Source: Phoronis australis
Taxonomy: Eukaryota > Phoronida > Phoronidae
Assembly: GCA_002633005.1 (NCBI GenBank)
Contig: NMRA01000172.1
Coordinates: 617,871 to 681,870 of the forward strand
Length of the DNA stretch: 64,000 nt
Direction: 5' to 3'
Part shown: positions 36,905 through 48,262 of the stretch, piece after piece
Numbering within the stretch: position 1 is the stretch's first letter
Layout: each line of letters begins with the position of its first letter
Notes under the pieces: generated by a model
Databases searched by the model: none
The model's input: the letters and a program-made list of their open reading frames with translations, nothing else
Told to the model about the DNA's origin: nothing
Program-made: the position numbers and the translations under genes

Positions 36905-37075
36905 AGCCTGTTGTTGCAGCTCCCCATTTCTCTCACTTTGCTTTTCAGCCCCTCCCACTCCCCTGGGTCTTTGGTTTCAGCCCCCTAGGTCAGGTCTGTT
37001 GTTGCAGCCGGCCTCCTCCCGTTCGCAGGGCTGTTGTTTCAGCCTGTGGCCCAAGGTCTGTAGTTGCAGGTGTTA
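36905..37075 (+). repeat. Short GTTGTTGCAGC-type repeats
   Basis: Near-repeats of TGTTGTTGCAGC/TGTTGTTTCAGC occur at about 36909, 36993, 37031 and 37058, in a C/T-rich stretch just downstream of the recombinase. They could be recombinase-related sequences or a decayed minisatellite. Confidence 0.4.
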
Positions 37076-37149
37076 TGAAGCGTGACTTCCGGTTGTCACG
37101 GCACGTACAGTCAGATAAAGCCTCTCTAAGCCGCTTGCCAAGTGGCAAT

Positions 37150-37220
37150 TGCCTCTTGGCCGAATGGTTTAGATGCTTTACTGTCGCTCGTGCAACCCGG
37201 GTTTAAGTATCGGTCATCAC
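37150..37220 (+). other. tRNA-like box A/box B pair (weak)
   Basis: TGGCCGAATGG resembles a Pol III box A of Leu/Ser type tRNAs, and GGGTTTAAGTA about 35 bases on is a degraded box B. No acceptor stem can be formed, so this is not a tRNA gene; at most a tRNA-derived fragment. Confidence 0.3.
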
Positions 37221-37441
37221 GAAATTTTCTATACAGGCTTCAATTTCTAGTCATTAGTTCTAGTTACCTTTACTTCCAGTTCGTTATGTTCTTGTTTTTT
37301 ATATTTTAGACTTATGTATTCTAGTTTTCTGTTATCCCGTTAGTACCAGGTCCTATATTTTATCATAGTTTAAAGTTGTTATTGCCTGGATTCCGCTTCC
37401 TCTGATGGGCGAAGTCAGCATTCCCGTGCTGCCATTATGAC

Positions 37442-37578
37442 GTTTTGTCGATGCCCATCTTGCAGAGTCTTAGTTTTATCTATTTACGTCATAATAAATG
37501 ACAATATTGGCAATCCTCCTCTTGTTTTACTCTGTAACATAGGTCGTGGCGTATCCCGGGCAAAACAGATTACGATGA
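37442..37578 (+). repeat. Direct repeat copy 1 of the YR element 3' region
   Basis: From GTTTTGTCGATGCCCATCTT through TATTTACGTCATAATAAATG to GGGCAAAACAGATTACGAT. It recurs at 38008-38145 with few changes. Direct repeats downstream of the recombinase fit the B1-A2-B2 split-repeat ends known for Ngaro-type elements. Confidence 0.7.
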
Positions 37579-37579
37579 A

Positions 37580-38007
37580 TTAAATTTAACTTGTTAAATG
37601 CATTTATCGTCATTATTTTGACATTTGTCTCTTTATTTTGATACCAGTCCTTAGGGTTTATTTTGCATTACTCATCTCTATTTATAGCCTCAAGGGCCTA
37701 CTTTTGTATTCATACATTTCTCTACGCGACACCTGATTGTTCTTCCATATTTCCTTTGTACAGTTCAACGTGGTCTCTATCATTCAGCCACCTACCTCGT
37801 CGTCTACAGGACATACGTCCGTTCTCTGCATTTTTTTCCCAACCCCCCCATCCCGGGTGTCGCTTCCACTTTCTCTTTTCTCATATACATTTCCTGTTAG
37901 GTTTTTTCAAGTTTTGTGTTCATGTTCTGTATTTCCTTTAAGCCCTTCAGGCAGTTCTTTTGTTTTGTTCCCTCTTTCAGGGCTATTCATTGTACAAGCC
38001 GGTGGGC
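37580..38007. other. Spacer between the direct repeats
   Basis: Pyrimidine-rich sequence with no coding support. In a Ngaro-type layout this position would hold the internal copy of the left-end (A) repeat, but the left end is absent here so this cannot be tested within the window. Confidence 0.4.
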
Positions 38008-38145
38008 GTTTTGTCCATGTCCATTTTGCAGTCTCAGTTAGTTTTATGTATTTACGTCATAATAAATGACAATATTCGCAATCCTCCTCTTGTTTTACTC
38101 TGCAACATAGCTCGTGGCGTACCCCGGGCAAAATAGATTACGATA
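38008..38145 (+). repeat. Direct repeat copy 2 of the YR element 3' region
   Basis: Second copy, 566 bp from the first. Shared run TATTTACGTCATAATAAATG, then ATCCTCCTCTTGTTTTACTC. It probably marks the right end of the element. Confidence 0.7.
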
Positions 38146-38149
38146 AAAC

Positions 38150-39665
38150 AATTTATAAACGATTAAATATCAGCCAGTTCACAACCACCATGAGAGAAGT
38201 CTTGGCATAAAAGAAATCTCGTAATTGTATCGTTTTGACCACTCTAAATAAAATAAATTACGAAGGAGTTTTTAAACCTTCAGAATAGTAGGTGGTGAAA
38301 GCAAATAAATGTGTAGCTTAGAAAGCATCAAAGATTTTGCGACAGTTATTTTGCCAGAAGTTGGAAGTCTTTTATTGCAAGAATTTATACTACTTTGAAT
38401 TTCCGTAAAATATTTTCATAATTTAAGTGAAACCATTTGAGAAAGATCTAAGTAAAACTTAATGTAACTCCCATCTTTGTAAAAGACTCTCTTCTCCATT
38501 TTAAGTATTTCTCTTTGCACAAGCGTCTGTCACTACACATTTCAAAGCTCACATACACATCGTTGATGCTCCTTAGATAAAAACAGTTCAACGTTTTAAA
38601 AACTACTAATTGCACGCTCATCTATTTAAAAGTGATGTCACAAAACGCTAAAGTTAAGTACTCATTAAATTTACCTCTAATTAAGTATGCAGTGCAATCA
38701 CGGAATTCTAAAACGCACCAAAATTTTTTCACTGTTTCTCCCCTGAAGTCGCAAGTAGACAAAAACTGGAGTTGGCAGGTAAAGAATGATTTAAAAACCA
38801 CTTTGTTCGTTAGGAAATCAGTCCAAATGTGTTTATCTCAACGCTGTTTGTAGGCTCATATTTACGCTCGTTATCAGAATATTCCAATAATGGAATCGTT
38901 CCATCCACACATTGCGTTTACTCATTCAAGTTTTCTCAAGTAGACACAGTTCATCTGTACTTTGTTTCTATCGAGTCGACTTCCTAACAGCATCGCGTTG
39001 GTAAGCTCGTTTTCAAATGACTATAAGCGATAGATCTCTTTTGTAATTACGTTAATTGGTATCGTCTTTAGAGATTAAATCTATGGACCTGAAAATATTG
39101 ACAAGTTTGCTAGTATTACTTTCACCACTTAACCTAGTAGGTTGCATTTCCATTAGAGGCCCGTGGGAAGGCAAAAATTATTGGGGGGGGTGGGCACACA
39201 CCAATTCGACTTTACCAAATTACCCCCCATCACCACCACATTTTGGGACACTTTGTAGAGCTGTCCGACAAATATCCTTGAGACTTATTTCAGATAGACA
39301 AAAATCGCTTAGTGTACCTTGCTATTTAGCGATCTTATGATAGATCGACTATCCAAATGTCAGCCTGCATTTAAGTTCTGTGAAGCAGCGTCATTTCTTA
39401 CAAGATTAGCTTCTAACTATCAAAATATATATCAATCAGTCGATTTTCGTAGATACATGAACAGTCATGCAAATCAGAAAGCAACAATCGATAACATGAA
39501 CAATGCCTTTACCTTGATTTAATGACCAATACCTCTTGATTTGCTTTTGATTTTGAACGACGAATATTGTACCAAAGTCAAAAAAGCAATGCATTTATTG
39601 TCATTTGAATTGTGAGTATAATTTTGGGAACTGTCCGAATTTTATCAATATCTAAATGTAATGTA
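38150..39665. other. No gene recognised; one signal-peptide-like frame
   Basis: A frame from 39083 starts MDLKILTSLLVLLSPLNLVG, resembling a signal peptide, and runs to 39340 without a known domain. It could be the first exon of a secreted protein, but nothing else supports a gene. The rest is AT-rich with only short frames. Confidence 0.3.
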
Positions 39666-39671
39666 CTACAT

Positions 39672-39800
39672 GGCCGGCGCAGCCCTAACCGGGGCTATAT
39701 TCCCCCAACTCCTTGTGGTGCACCGCTAATAGACCATGGGCAGCGAAGCACTGAAAAAAGCGGGGGGCTATAGCCCCCCAGCCCCCTATGGTGTGCCGCC
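39672..39800. repeat. Twin palindromic mini-elements, GGGCGGCGCACCA family
   Basis: Two adjacent blocks, 39672-39726 and 39738-39800, separated by about 11 bp. The second has the central perfect palindrome GGGGGGCTATAGCCCCCC and ends GGTGTGCCGCCC. The first is more decayed (GGCCGGCGCAG ... GGTGCACCGC). Confidence 0.65.
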
Positions 39801-40049
39801 CATAAACATGTACTATCAGAAACCAATAAATTTTGTTTACCAAAACGGAATGTTGTAAGCAATTTCTGCAGGCATGCTCGGAGATTTTTGACGGGTAACC
39901 GGGGAAACATGAAAGCCGGGGCATTTGTATTAAGGAGTATTTTTGCTCATTTCAGAGGTACCTATAACGGTTCAAGACTTAAACTTGAACTCCAAAAAAA
40001 CGCTGGAATATTTGTTTACGGTTTTGAATACTTTGAGTAGGGGAAAGTT

Positions 40050-41823
40050 ACCGGTTCCGTACCAGTTATCATTATCGTACCACGTATTTTCCCGCCAAAC
40101 TACGTATGCTTGGCAACCAAAAGAGTGATTACTTTTAGCGACCTCAAACGGCGACGACAGAAAACCAAGTAAAATGTCGAGCAGACAACCCGGTGAAAAA
40201 CGGTGAGCATTTTCCACTTTTTTGACATGTTGATGTAAATTTTAGCTCCCATTAATAGTGTGATAAGACAACAACAAGTATAGCAAATGAGTGAACCGAT
40301 GTGCCATCTGGTAGCTCATTCTCATCTCTTTGTATGGTGTAATTTCTGGTTGCCAAATCGCATGCCAAATATTTTCAGCCCACGTGTTTGAAAATAGGTC
40401 AGTGTCACGAGTGTCGTAGCACTACAGGTCACGGGTATGGTACCCGGGGTACGATACATGTAACCAAGAGGTACGATCCACAACACGTGATACGAGTAGG
40501 TAATGTGTTGTTTTTCTTGCGTTTTAGTACTATTTTTTTACTTTCAGGTAAATGCCATCGCCGTCGTCATGGACATCGGAGGATATGCAGAACTGTCTCA
40601 AAGCTATAGATGAAGGATTGTGATTTAACGCTGCTTCTAAGCTATTTGGTATCCCAAAGCCCACTATTCGCCGTCACCGCATGGGTCTGAATAAGTACGC
40701 AAAACATACCAAGTTACGCGGAGGTCCAAAAGTTTTGCCTACAGAAATAGAAGCTGATTTGGTAGAACACATAAAAGGTCTTGACGATCTTTTTTGGTAT
40801 CACGCCAAAAGGTCTTATGAAACTTGCATATCAATTGGCAAAATCCCATGGCATCCATAAATTTAGCGAAACAAAACAGTCTGTCAATAAAACCTGGTAC
40901 TACAGCTTTATGAGACGACATCCAGAACTCAGTCTGCGCACTCTACTGGTCGCATGAAAGGTTTCAGCCGCCGAGCTGTTTCAGATTTCTTCGATAAATA
41001 TTACGAGCTAATTGAATTACACGGATTTACTGCTGACAGAGTGTTTAATATGGATGAAACTGGACATTCTACCGTGCAAAGGCCATCGAAAGTGATCTCA
41101 ACGAAAGGGAAACGCCAAGTTGGAGCAGCAACAACCCCTGAACGAGGAACAAATACTTCTGGTGTCCACTGTCATTCTGCCATTGTCCAATACATCCCCC
41201 CGATGCTCATCTTCAAGAGGAAAAGACCGTGATTCCTTGAAAGTAGATGCACCCACTGGTACAATTTTTGCCTGCACTAATTCAGGATGGATTGACTCTA
41301 TAGTTTTCATTGAATAGCTTCGTCATTTTATCCGATCAGTGAATGCGTCAGTTGAAAACAAAGTCCTTCTACTCGACGGACATGCATCCCACACAATAAA
41401 CCTTGACGCCATTAAGCTAGTGCCGGAAAATGGTGTTTTCATTCTCTCCTTCCCCAGGCACACAACGCACAGGCTCCAACCCTTAGATGTTAGCTTTTTT
41501 AAGTCATAATTGTGATTCCGATGGAGACTCTGATTAACCTACATAAACCAGGCAATTTAAGTTTGTTACATAAGTATAGTTGAGTGGTCCATTTTGTTGT
41601 CTTTAAGTGTTGGTTTGTTCGCACATATTTATAAAGACCTCTGTTAGCATTAGAGTCATAGGGAAACGCTGTTTCTTGTAATATGTTTCTATGTGGCCAA
41701 TAAAAGGTTTGACTGTTTGCACTGTCTCCTTGTTTATCTTTGCTTGGTGAAATACACGTAGTTATTAGTATTGTACCACTGGTACGATTCTGATGTCTGA
41801 CAGGTACGAATTACAAAACCGGT
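40050..41823 (+). mobile_element. pogo/Tigger-like DNA transposon
   Basis: A decayed DDE transposase lies between flanking inverted motif sets. On the left, ACCGGTT (40050), GTACC (40059) and ATCGTACCA (40074). On the right the reverse complements occur in mirror order: TGGTACGAT (41780), GGTAC (41803) and AACCGGT (41817). These look like terminal or subterminal transposase-binding sequences. Further GGTACGAT words lie at 40453 and 40472. Exact element ends and the TA target duplication were not established. Confidence 0.7.
40552..41508 (+). pseudogene. pogo/Tigger-like DDE transposase (frameshifted)
   Basis: From ATG 40552 the protein starts MPSPSSWTSEDMQNCLKAID, meets a stop, then continues with AASKLFGIPKPTIRRHRMGL, a psq/CENP-B-type helix-turn-helix. 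After a frame change at about 40790 it reads LAKSHGIHKFSETKQSVNKT and so on. The catalytic core follows: VFNMDETGHSTVQRPSK (first Asp, 41053), KVLLLDGHASHTIN (second Asp, about 41378) and HRLQPLDVSFFKS (third Asp, about 41485). All three acidic residues of the DDD set are present. A frameshift near 41230 and a stop near 41315 break the core. An acceptor-like TTTTACTTTCAG precedes the ATG by four bases. The normal length would be about 400-500 residues, and the C-terminus is missing. Confidence 0.85.
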
Positions 41824-41829
41824 CATGTG

Positions 41830-42595
41830 AATCGTACTTTTAGTGACTTTTATACAACCGTATTTTGCAGCTAATACATAATCATTATTCTTGATTATTC
41901 TATCCTAGGTTTTCATTATTTCAAATGTAACTACTCCAGCGTTGGTTATACTATTTTGATTTGTTTAATTTCTGCCCTGGAGGTTTCTTCTCTAACGTAA
42001 TTTGCACAACATTACTGTCCTGACTCCTGGAGACACCCATTTCAAGAGCATATCGCTAATTAACCCATCAGTCATTTTCCTTGATGAATGTAATTATTTG
42101 GCACTCTGAAGTACATCTCTTCATTGTTTTGTTTAAGTTTTGTTTCCTTGTCTTATAGAGGCCAGTCTTAATGCATTGCTTTGTGTTTAGCATACATGTA
42201 CCTACCAGTGAAGCTTAATCCCCCCATTTTTGGCAAGTACCCCTATAACTCAGAAGTCATCTTGGTAAACAATTCAATTCAATCGACTCCATGTTTGGTC
42301 AGTTTATTAGTGGGCAAGCAATATGATTGTTCTACTGTGTTTTACCTCTATGTTATTTAGTTCAGGTTGTCACTGTCACTGCTAGAAGTTATTAATACAT
42401 CAATCAGAGCGATATCTCGAGCCACTTAGAATTTTCAAAATACAATCCACAATCTGCATCGCTGCATTGAAATTTGTCATCTAGAAAATTGGAATTGAAG
42501 GTCAATTCATTATGGAGAGACGATATTTGTTATGCATGTTAACATTTACAAATATTTGGTAGAATCAAAAGCAGTTGATGGACAGTCAATGGAAA
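41830..42595. other. No gene recognised
   Basis: No domain was visible. The right end may contain the start of the SWIM-type relic. Confidence 0.4.
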
Positions 42596-42599
42596 ACTT

Positions 42600-43120
42600 T
42601 GAAATCATTCAATTACTTCCAGGCACTGCATTGATAAGATTTTACACCATGGTTTGTACAAGGACACTGTGATTATTAAGTGTAATGTCAGACCATCTCA
42701 GAGCATCAACAATGAGTGGAACTCGGTCGGCATATTAAAAGCATTGAATAGTGGTGAAATAGTATCTTGCATTTGCAAATGTATGACCGGTTTAGGAAAA
42801 CCATCCAGTCACATTGGTGCTGTCTTGTGGAAAATTGAATACGCTGTTAGAATGGTGCTGACGGGCACTATCTACACGGACATGTCCCCAAATTGGAATA
42901 AGGGAATCAGGCGGAAATAGAGCCTAAAGTTCTTAATGAAATAGTTTTCAAGAATCCAAAGTTACAGCAGAATATTGTTGAAGACTGTGATAATCCCGGT
43001 GCTAGATGGGATGTGCCTATGTTTTCATCTCAACAGGCATTCCAGGAACATTGTTACAAATCATGCTTGCATGTCTTCCCTCATTCAGCTAAAAAAGACA
43101 TACTAAGTATTCTTTAGCAA
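42600..43120 (+). pseudogene. SWIM zinc-finger protein relic
   Basis: The plus-strand frame 42654-42920 contains NVRPSQSINNEWNSVGIL and then GEIVSCICKCMTGLGKPSSH followed by IGAVLWKIEYAVR. This matches the CxC...C.H SWIM pattern seen in cnidarian transposon-associated proteins (usual form C..C.CmaGlge.CsHvaAlL), except that the last Cys is replaced by Ser. Upstream a different frame reads FEIIQLLPGTAL; downstream VPMFSSQQAFQEHCYKSCLH ends at a stop. In related proteins SWIM is often followed by a YqaJ-type nuclease domain, which is not visible here. Probably a decayed copy. Confidence 0.6.
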
Positions 43121-43129
43121 GCCATTCTC

Positions 43130-44020
43130 TATTATAGTAGAACCACATAAGTCTCATGATTGAACACTGGAATGTGGAAAGTATAAAACGTTTGACGACA
43201 AAATTAAATAGTCAGATGAAAAAAACTAGTGTTCTCGCAGCCACTACTGTTCAGTAAAGTGATACTGACTTCTAGAATTTCAGGCAAATCAGGATAATAG
43301 GAAGTGTCGCACATAAAGTCCCTGTGAAAGTAACCACCGACGCCGCTAACTTTTTGGCCTAGTTTTACAAAGTATGAGAGTCTGAACAAAGAGAAAGCAT
43401 TGGACTACAACAATAAGTGATTCACTATTTCACACGCAGGGCTATCAGTTACCCCTTCAGAAAGCATGTAAGCAGCAAGCCCTGATGGAATGTAAATGGG
43501 GAATACGTTGTTGGAAATAAAATGCAAAGTTCCAATTCCTGGTCCTACCAACATTAACTCGTATCATCAAATAAATATGATATCGTGTATAACAGTGATG
43601 CTGCTACCCTTGAGGTCAAAGTCCAGAAACGATATTACATGTACATGCAAATGCAAAAATAATCATATTTTGTAATGGTCCTAAGAAAGCAACACTAGTT
43701 TTGTACAGAACCTACAATGATTCTACAACGTAGATGTACATGTACTATACAGCTGTAGCACTTGGGTACAGGTAATCACCAAGCGAAGGCAATAACAAAA
43801 ATTATCCTCACGAAATGAGGTTTAAATATACAGGTCTACATGGGAAACAACGTAAAGTAGTGTCTCTTCTTGATCTGCCCGATGTTGTGTGGAAGAGGGT
43901 AGATGCGTACATGTGCACGGTTATTGTACAGTATAGAGCTTTGTTTATGGAAATCTTTAGTATTTTCTACGTAAAGAAATGGTGTGTGAGGTTAGCAGGG
44001 TTTCTTTAGCTTTTTGCCGT
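43130..44020. other. No gene recognised
   Basis: Contains several TACATGTAC palindromes (43637, 43735). No coding support. Confidence 0.4.
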
Positions 44021-44024
44021 CGTG

Positions 44025-44665
44025 TCCTCTCATGATCCTTTTGGAGGGGGCCTTGTGGTCATATCTTTCAAACATAGTGATTTTCGTAGAAGTGAGAGGA
44101 TAGAGGGCCAGTAGAATGGCGGCAAGTCCTTGTTGTTCCAGAGGCAAGGCTTGGTACAGAAGTTGACCAGCCTTAAATTATGAACGTCCGTAGCAGAATG
44201 ATTCGTGGCTGACACACTGAGAGATTTGACCAAAAGGGCTTGGCCACCCTTCCTCAGGCTGCTGTATTGGTCGATCAGGGCTGTAAGAACTGCACGCGAT
44301 CAGCTCATACTGAAAGACGTCGGCTATGTCAATATTACGTTGTTGTCTTACGACAAACAGCCAACTGAATAGCGTCTCATCGCCATAAATGACCAACGCT
44401 TGTCATGGACTAATTGCTTAGTAACATTCACTGCTTAGTGAAATCAAAGTTCTGACTGTTCTGCTCACTGCTAATGACTAGTTGGTTCAGAACTATCAGG
44501 ATGTGTATAACTACGTGGCCATTAAAGAAGTTGTAGAGATAAGACTGCTGGTCAGTGAGGGGAGACCTGTGTTTCTCTAGGTCCTCCACAAGTTCTCTAA
44601 TCATTCTCGCCCAGTTTCACTATTTCTTCTCTTCACCACCTTAATTCTGCATGTGCTCCATAGCA
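44025..44665 (-). pseudogene. Unassigned minus-strand coding relic
   Basis: Minus-strand frames read ELVEDLEKHRSPLTDQQSYL and YNFFNGHVVIHILIVLNQLV at about 44605-44475, then VIYGDETLFSWLFVVRQQRN with IDIADVFQYELIACSSYSP at 44396-44280, and finally FYWPSILSLLRKSLCLKDM at 44115-44058. The pieces follow each other on one strand in different frames, as in a decayed ORF. I do not recognise the family; a mobile-element protein is likely. Confidence 0.4.
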
Positions 44666-44669
44666 GTAT

Positions 44670-46060
44670 TAAGGTGGGCACACAATGAAAGGGATAACCC
44701 ACACAACCACTTGCTAAGCTTTTATCAAAGCTTCCCTCATACCCCCAGGACATTTTACCCTTTTAAGAACTGCTTGCTCTTCGAAATGATCAGCTTTTAC
44801 TTCGGTCCTGCCATTCGAGTGACGACAGTCGTGCACTACTATGAATAAATCTTTCTTGGCAGTCTCTGGAAGGTGCTACCCGCACAATAAAACGAATTAG
44901 AGAAACTTCGACAGAACTTGGGATAATTATTTTGGCAGAATTTATCCAGCCCTATATTGGACATTGTAACTGAATTAAATAGCGTTTTTGTGGAACTTAA
45001 GATGGCGTTATTCTGCTTAGCAGCTAATTGTTTATTTGTTAATGGGTTTGCGCAGTAGATGTACATTATCCAGATTACAGCAATGTGCGTGAAGGAACAC
45101 CTAGCGAGGAGTTGTCGAGGTTAATCCAAAATTGAAAATGCTTTCGACGTTGTTAAGTTTAGTTTGAAAACTGCTCAACCACTGTAGACACCTCACACAA
45201 AATTGTGGTGACCTGCTGCGATGAAATACATCATCACCTTGAAAAAAGGCTGTTGAAGGAAGAAGGCAGTGTTATACTTGGTTTGAAAAGGAGGCCGGTC
45301 GAGTAAACCATAACTTCTTCACAAGTCTTGATCCCACTCGAGTAGAAATTCAGTAGCAATACGCCTTTGGTGTGATTATATTGTGATTGTATGCCTGCAG
45401 ATAATTGAGCCCTTAAGTCATCAAGTTGAAAATAAGAAAATAGGCCGTCACCTTGAATTACAAAAAATGTTCAAATTTGCAACCAAGCTAATTTTGTTCT
45501 CCCAATAACAATTGAGCCCCAAAAATCAAAGTACGCAAAATTTGAAAACATTTGTATTATTTCAATTATTTATTAATCTTTAAATGATGTACAAATTAAT
45601 ATATCTTTGCATAAACGCCAATTGTAACTGAATATATGGACAATTTATACCTTTTTAAAATTTCTTTTGTTAGATGCAAAGAACTACATGTACGTGCCAC
45701 GAAACGCTCTAGCAATGCTGGTTATGAATACGCAGTTAACAATTTATTGGATTGTTAACAATATCGTGCTGGTGTGATTTATGCCACAAATTGGTGTATG
45801 TGTACTGTTGTTAATTCTTGTACGCAAACCGGATGCATATTGTCGTCATCTCTCATGTCTGGGTGTATGGAGTCCGCTGCTGTGACTCCTAAGCCCCTTG
45901 CAGGACCTTATTGAAATTTGGCAGATGTGCTCTTGTAAAGGTGAAAACAGATGCCAATGAATGTCGGGTCGATTACCCCTTTTGCAACCTAGTGACAATT
46001 TTACTTTTTTACGTTTGCTTCAGGATTGTCAGAGTTCCTTGATGGATTTTCTTGAAATTT
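44670..46060. other. No gene recognised
   Basis: Short frames only, AT-rich, with no repeat that I can support. Confidence 0.45.
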
Positions 46061-46395
46061 TTGTTAAAGGAGAATGCCACTCCAAAAAACCTATTTTGTA
46101 TCAATTTAGATGGAGTACTTCCACTCAATAGCAGCAAGTGCAGTTCTTTTACCTGAAACCTGACGGCAAATGGAGGTGTTGAAATTAACCAATGACGTCA
46201 CAGGTTCGAACGGAGGCTGTTCAGCAGTTCACAACACGCTTACTGGTGTCAGTTTAGCGCTTGAATTCATCGTTTTACACTATTAAATCATCAAAATTCG
46301 ATGTAAAACCCTTACAAATACATCGAGTTCTTGAACAAACGTGTTGTTTTATTTCGCTGTTACGGCTTTAGATGTATTTGAACGTAGCCTACAAA

Positions 46396-47299
46396 GTTCG
46401 GTAGGCCAATTATTCAATTTCGGTCGCGGGTGTTTGAGGTCTTTTCGATGATAATTTCAAATTATTCTTCCGTGAAATAGAGACAGGAGAACATAGCTGT
46501 GTGTTATATTTTTTCAGCTCTAAACACAAAAAACTCCTGTTATCCCGGCCAGTGCCTCGGAACCCGATCAGGCCCGTCGAGGCCGGACTGAACACATCAC
46601 GAAGACTGTACTAGTGAAGTAAAGAAATAATCAGCACGTGACTATTTTGGTGAACTAGCCTCGAAACGGCAAATCTACTTGTTGGGGGCTGCGAAGTCAG
46701 ATCCCCCTTCCACAGAACCGTCATGAGGGCAAGAGTTGTACAGCAACAAAGATTCCAATAATGTATATGTATATCTAAATAAAGATTCCCCTAACACCTG
46801 AACAAAGGATATAAAATCGAGTTATTGTTTTGCACAGCTTTCTGTCAGGCCTCGGTGCCCGGTCAATTAGTTTATTACATTTAAAGCAGGTAACTCAGTG
46901 ATTTATTCATTGCTTTCCTCTCAAAACATTTGCACTCACGAACACTCCACAGGCATTGCAAATTGTATCTAATGAGACAGACTTTGTTTCAGTTTTGTAT
47001 AAGCATAGATATTGTGAAACAGAACGCACAATAATAAACGTCAGCATGGCAATTTTTAATCCCGACTTAGACGAGTGCTCATCCGGCGAAGACTTCACAG
47101 GTCGATCGATAGGTTTCAACAAGCTATCATTTCGAACCGGAATACACTGATCAAGAAATACTAGAGAGGTGTCGTGAACGTGCACAGACAACGGAACATA
47201 TGGAATTTTCCGATAACCGTTTGAATGACAGTCCGCTAACTGCAGGATTATGGAAACGACTGACGCTTGCGTTTGCTGACACGAAATTCCGCAAGCGAA
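46396..47299 (+). repeat. Duplicated segment, left copy (probable contig end)
   Basis: Near-identical to 47301-48262. The right copy has extra bases around 47497-47546 (CACGAACATAAACCACCC...) and at 47961-47976, so the two look like two haplotypes. The left copy ends exactly at the single N (47300). Confidence 0.9.
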
Positions 47300-47300
47300 N
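47300..47300. other. Single N at a self-repeating junction
   Basis: One ambiguous base lies exactly between the two near-copies. The sequence restarts after it with GTTCGGTAGGCCAATTATTC, already seen at 46396. Confidence 0.95.
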
Positions 47301-48262
47301 GTTCGGTAGGCCAATTATTCAATTTCGGTCGCGGGTGTTTGGGGTCTTTTCGATGATAAATTCAAATTATTCTTCCGTGAAATAGAGACAGGAGAACATA
47401 GCTGTGTGTTATATTTTTTCAGTTCTAAACACACAAAACTCCTGTTATCCCGGCCAGTGGCTCGGAACCCGATCAGGCCCGTCGCGGCCGGACTGAAGAC
47501 ACCACGAACATAAACCACCCAAAGTTGGAAACTAAACATCCAGTCACAAAAGACTGTACTAGTGAACTAGAAATAATCAGCACGGGACTATTTTGGTGAA
47601 CTAGCCTCGAAACGGCAAATCTACTTGTTGGGGGCCGCGAAGTCAGGTTCCCCTTCCACAGAACCGGCATGAGGGCAAGAGTTGTACAGCAACAATGATT
47701 CCAATAATGTATATGTATATCTAAATAAAGATTCCCCTAACACCTGAACAAAGGATATAAAATCGAGTTATTGTTTTGCACAGCTTTCTGTCAGGCCTCG
47801 GTGCCCGGTCAATTAGTTTATTACATCTAAAGCAGGTAACTCAGTGATTTATTCATTGCTTTCTTCTCAAAACATTTGCATTCACGAACACTCCACAGGC
47901 ATTGCAAATTGTATCTAATGAGACAGACTTTGTTTCAGTTTTGTATAAGCATAGATATTGTGAGAATAATTCATTTTGAAACAGAACGCACAATAATAAA
48001 CGTCAACATGGCAATTTTTAATCCCGACTTAGACGAGTGCTCATCCGGCGAAGACTTTACAGGTCGATCGATAGGTTTCAACAAGCTATCATTTCGAACC
48101 GGAATACACTGAACAAGAAATACTAGAGAGGTGTCGTGAACGTGCACAGACAACGGAACATATGGATTTTTCCGATAACCGTTTGAATGACAGTCCGCTA
48201 ACTGCAGGATTATGGAAACGACTGACGCTTGCGTTTGCTGACACGAAATTCCGCAAGCGAAA
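47301..48262 (+). repeat. Duplicated segment, right copy (probable contig start)
   Basis: Second member of the pair described at 46396. It starts immediately after the N and continues seamlessly past the duplicated part into the rest of the transposon. Confidence 0.9.

Noticed and set aside
37150-37220. A Leu/Ser tRNA gene
   Set aside because: Box A is good but box B is degraded and no acceptor or anticodon stem can be formed.
47046-48110. A conserved (programmed) frameshift in the second ORF of the THAP/TTAA element
   Set aside because: The two copies at 47 and 48 kb are probably the same locus duplicated by assembly. In the 5.7-kb copy the frame breaks at a different place (one extra G in GGACGAG), so this is decay.
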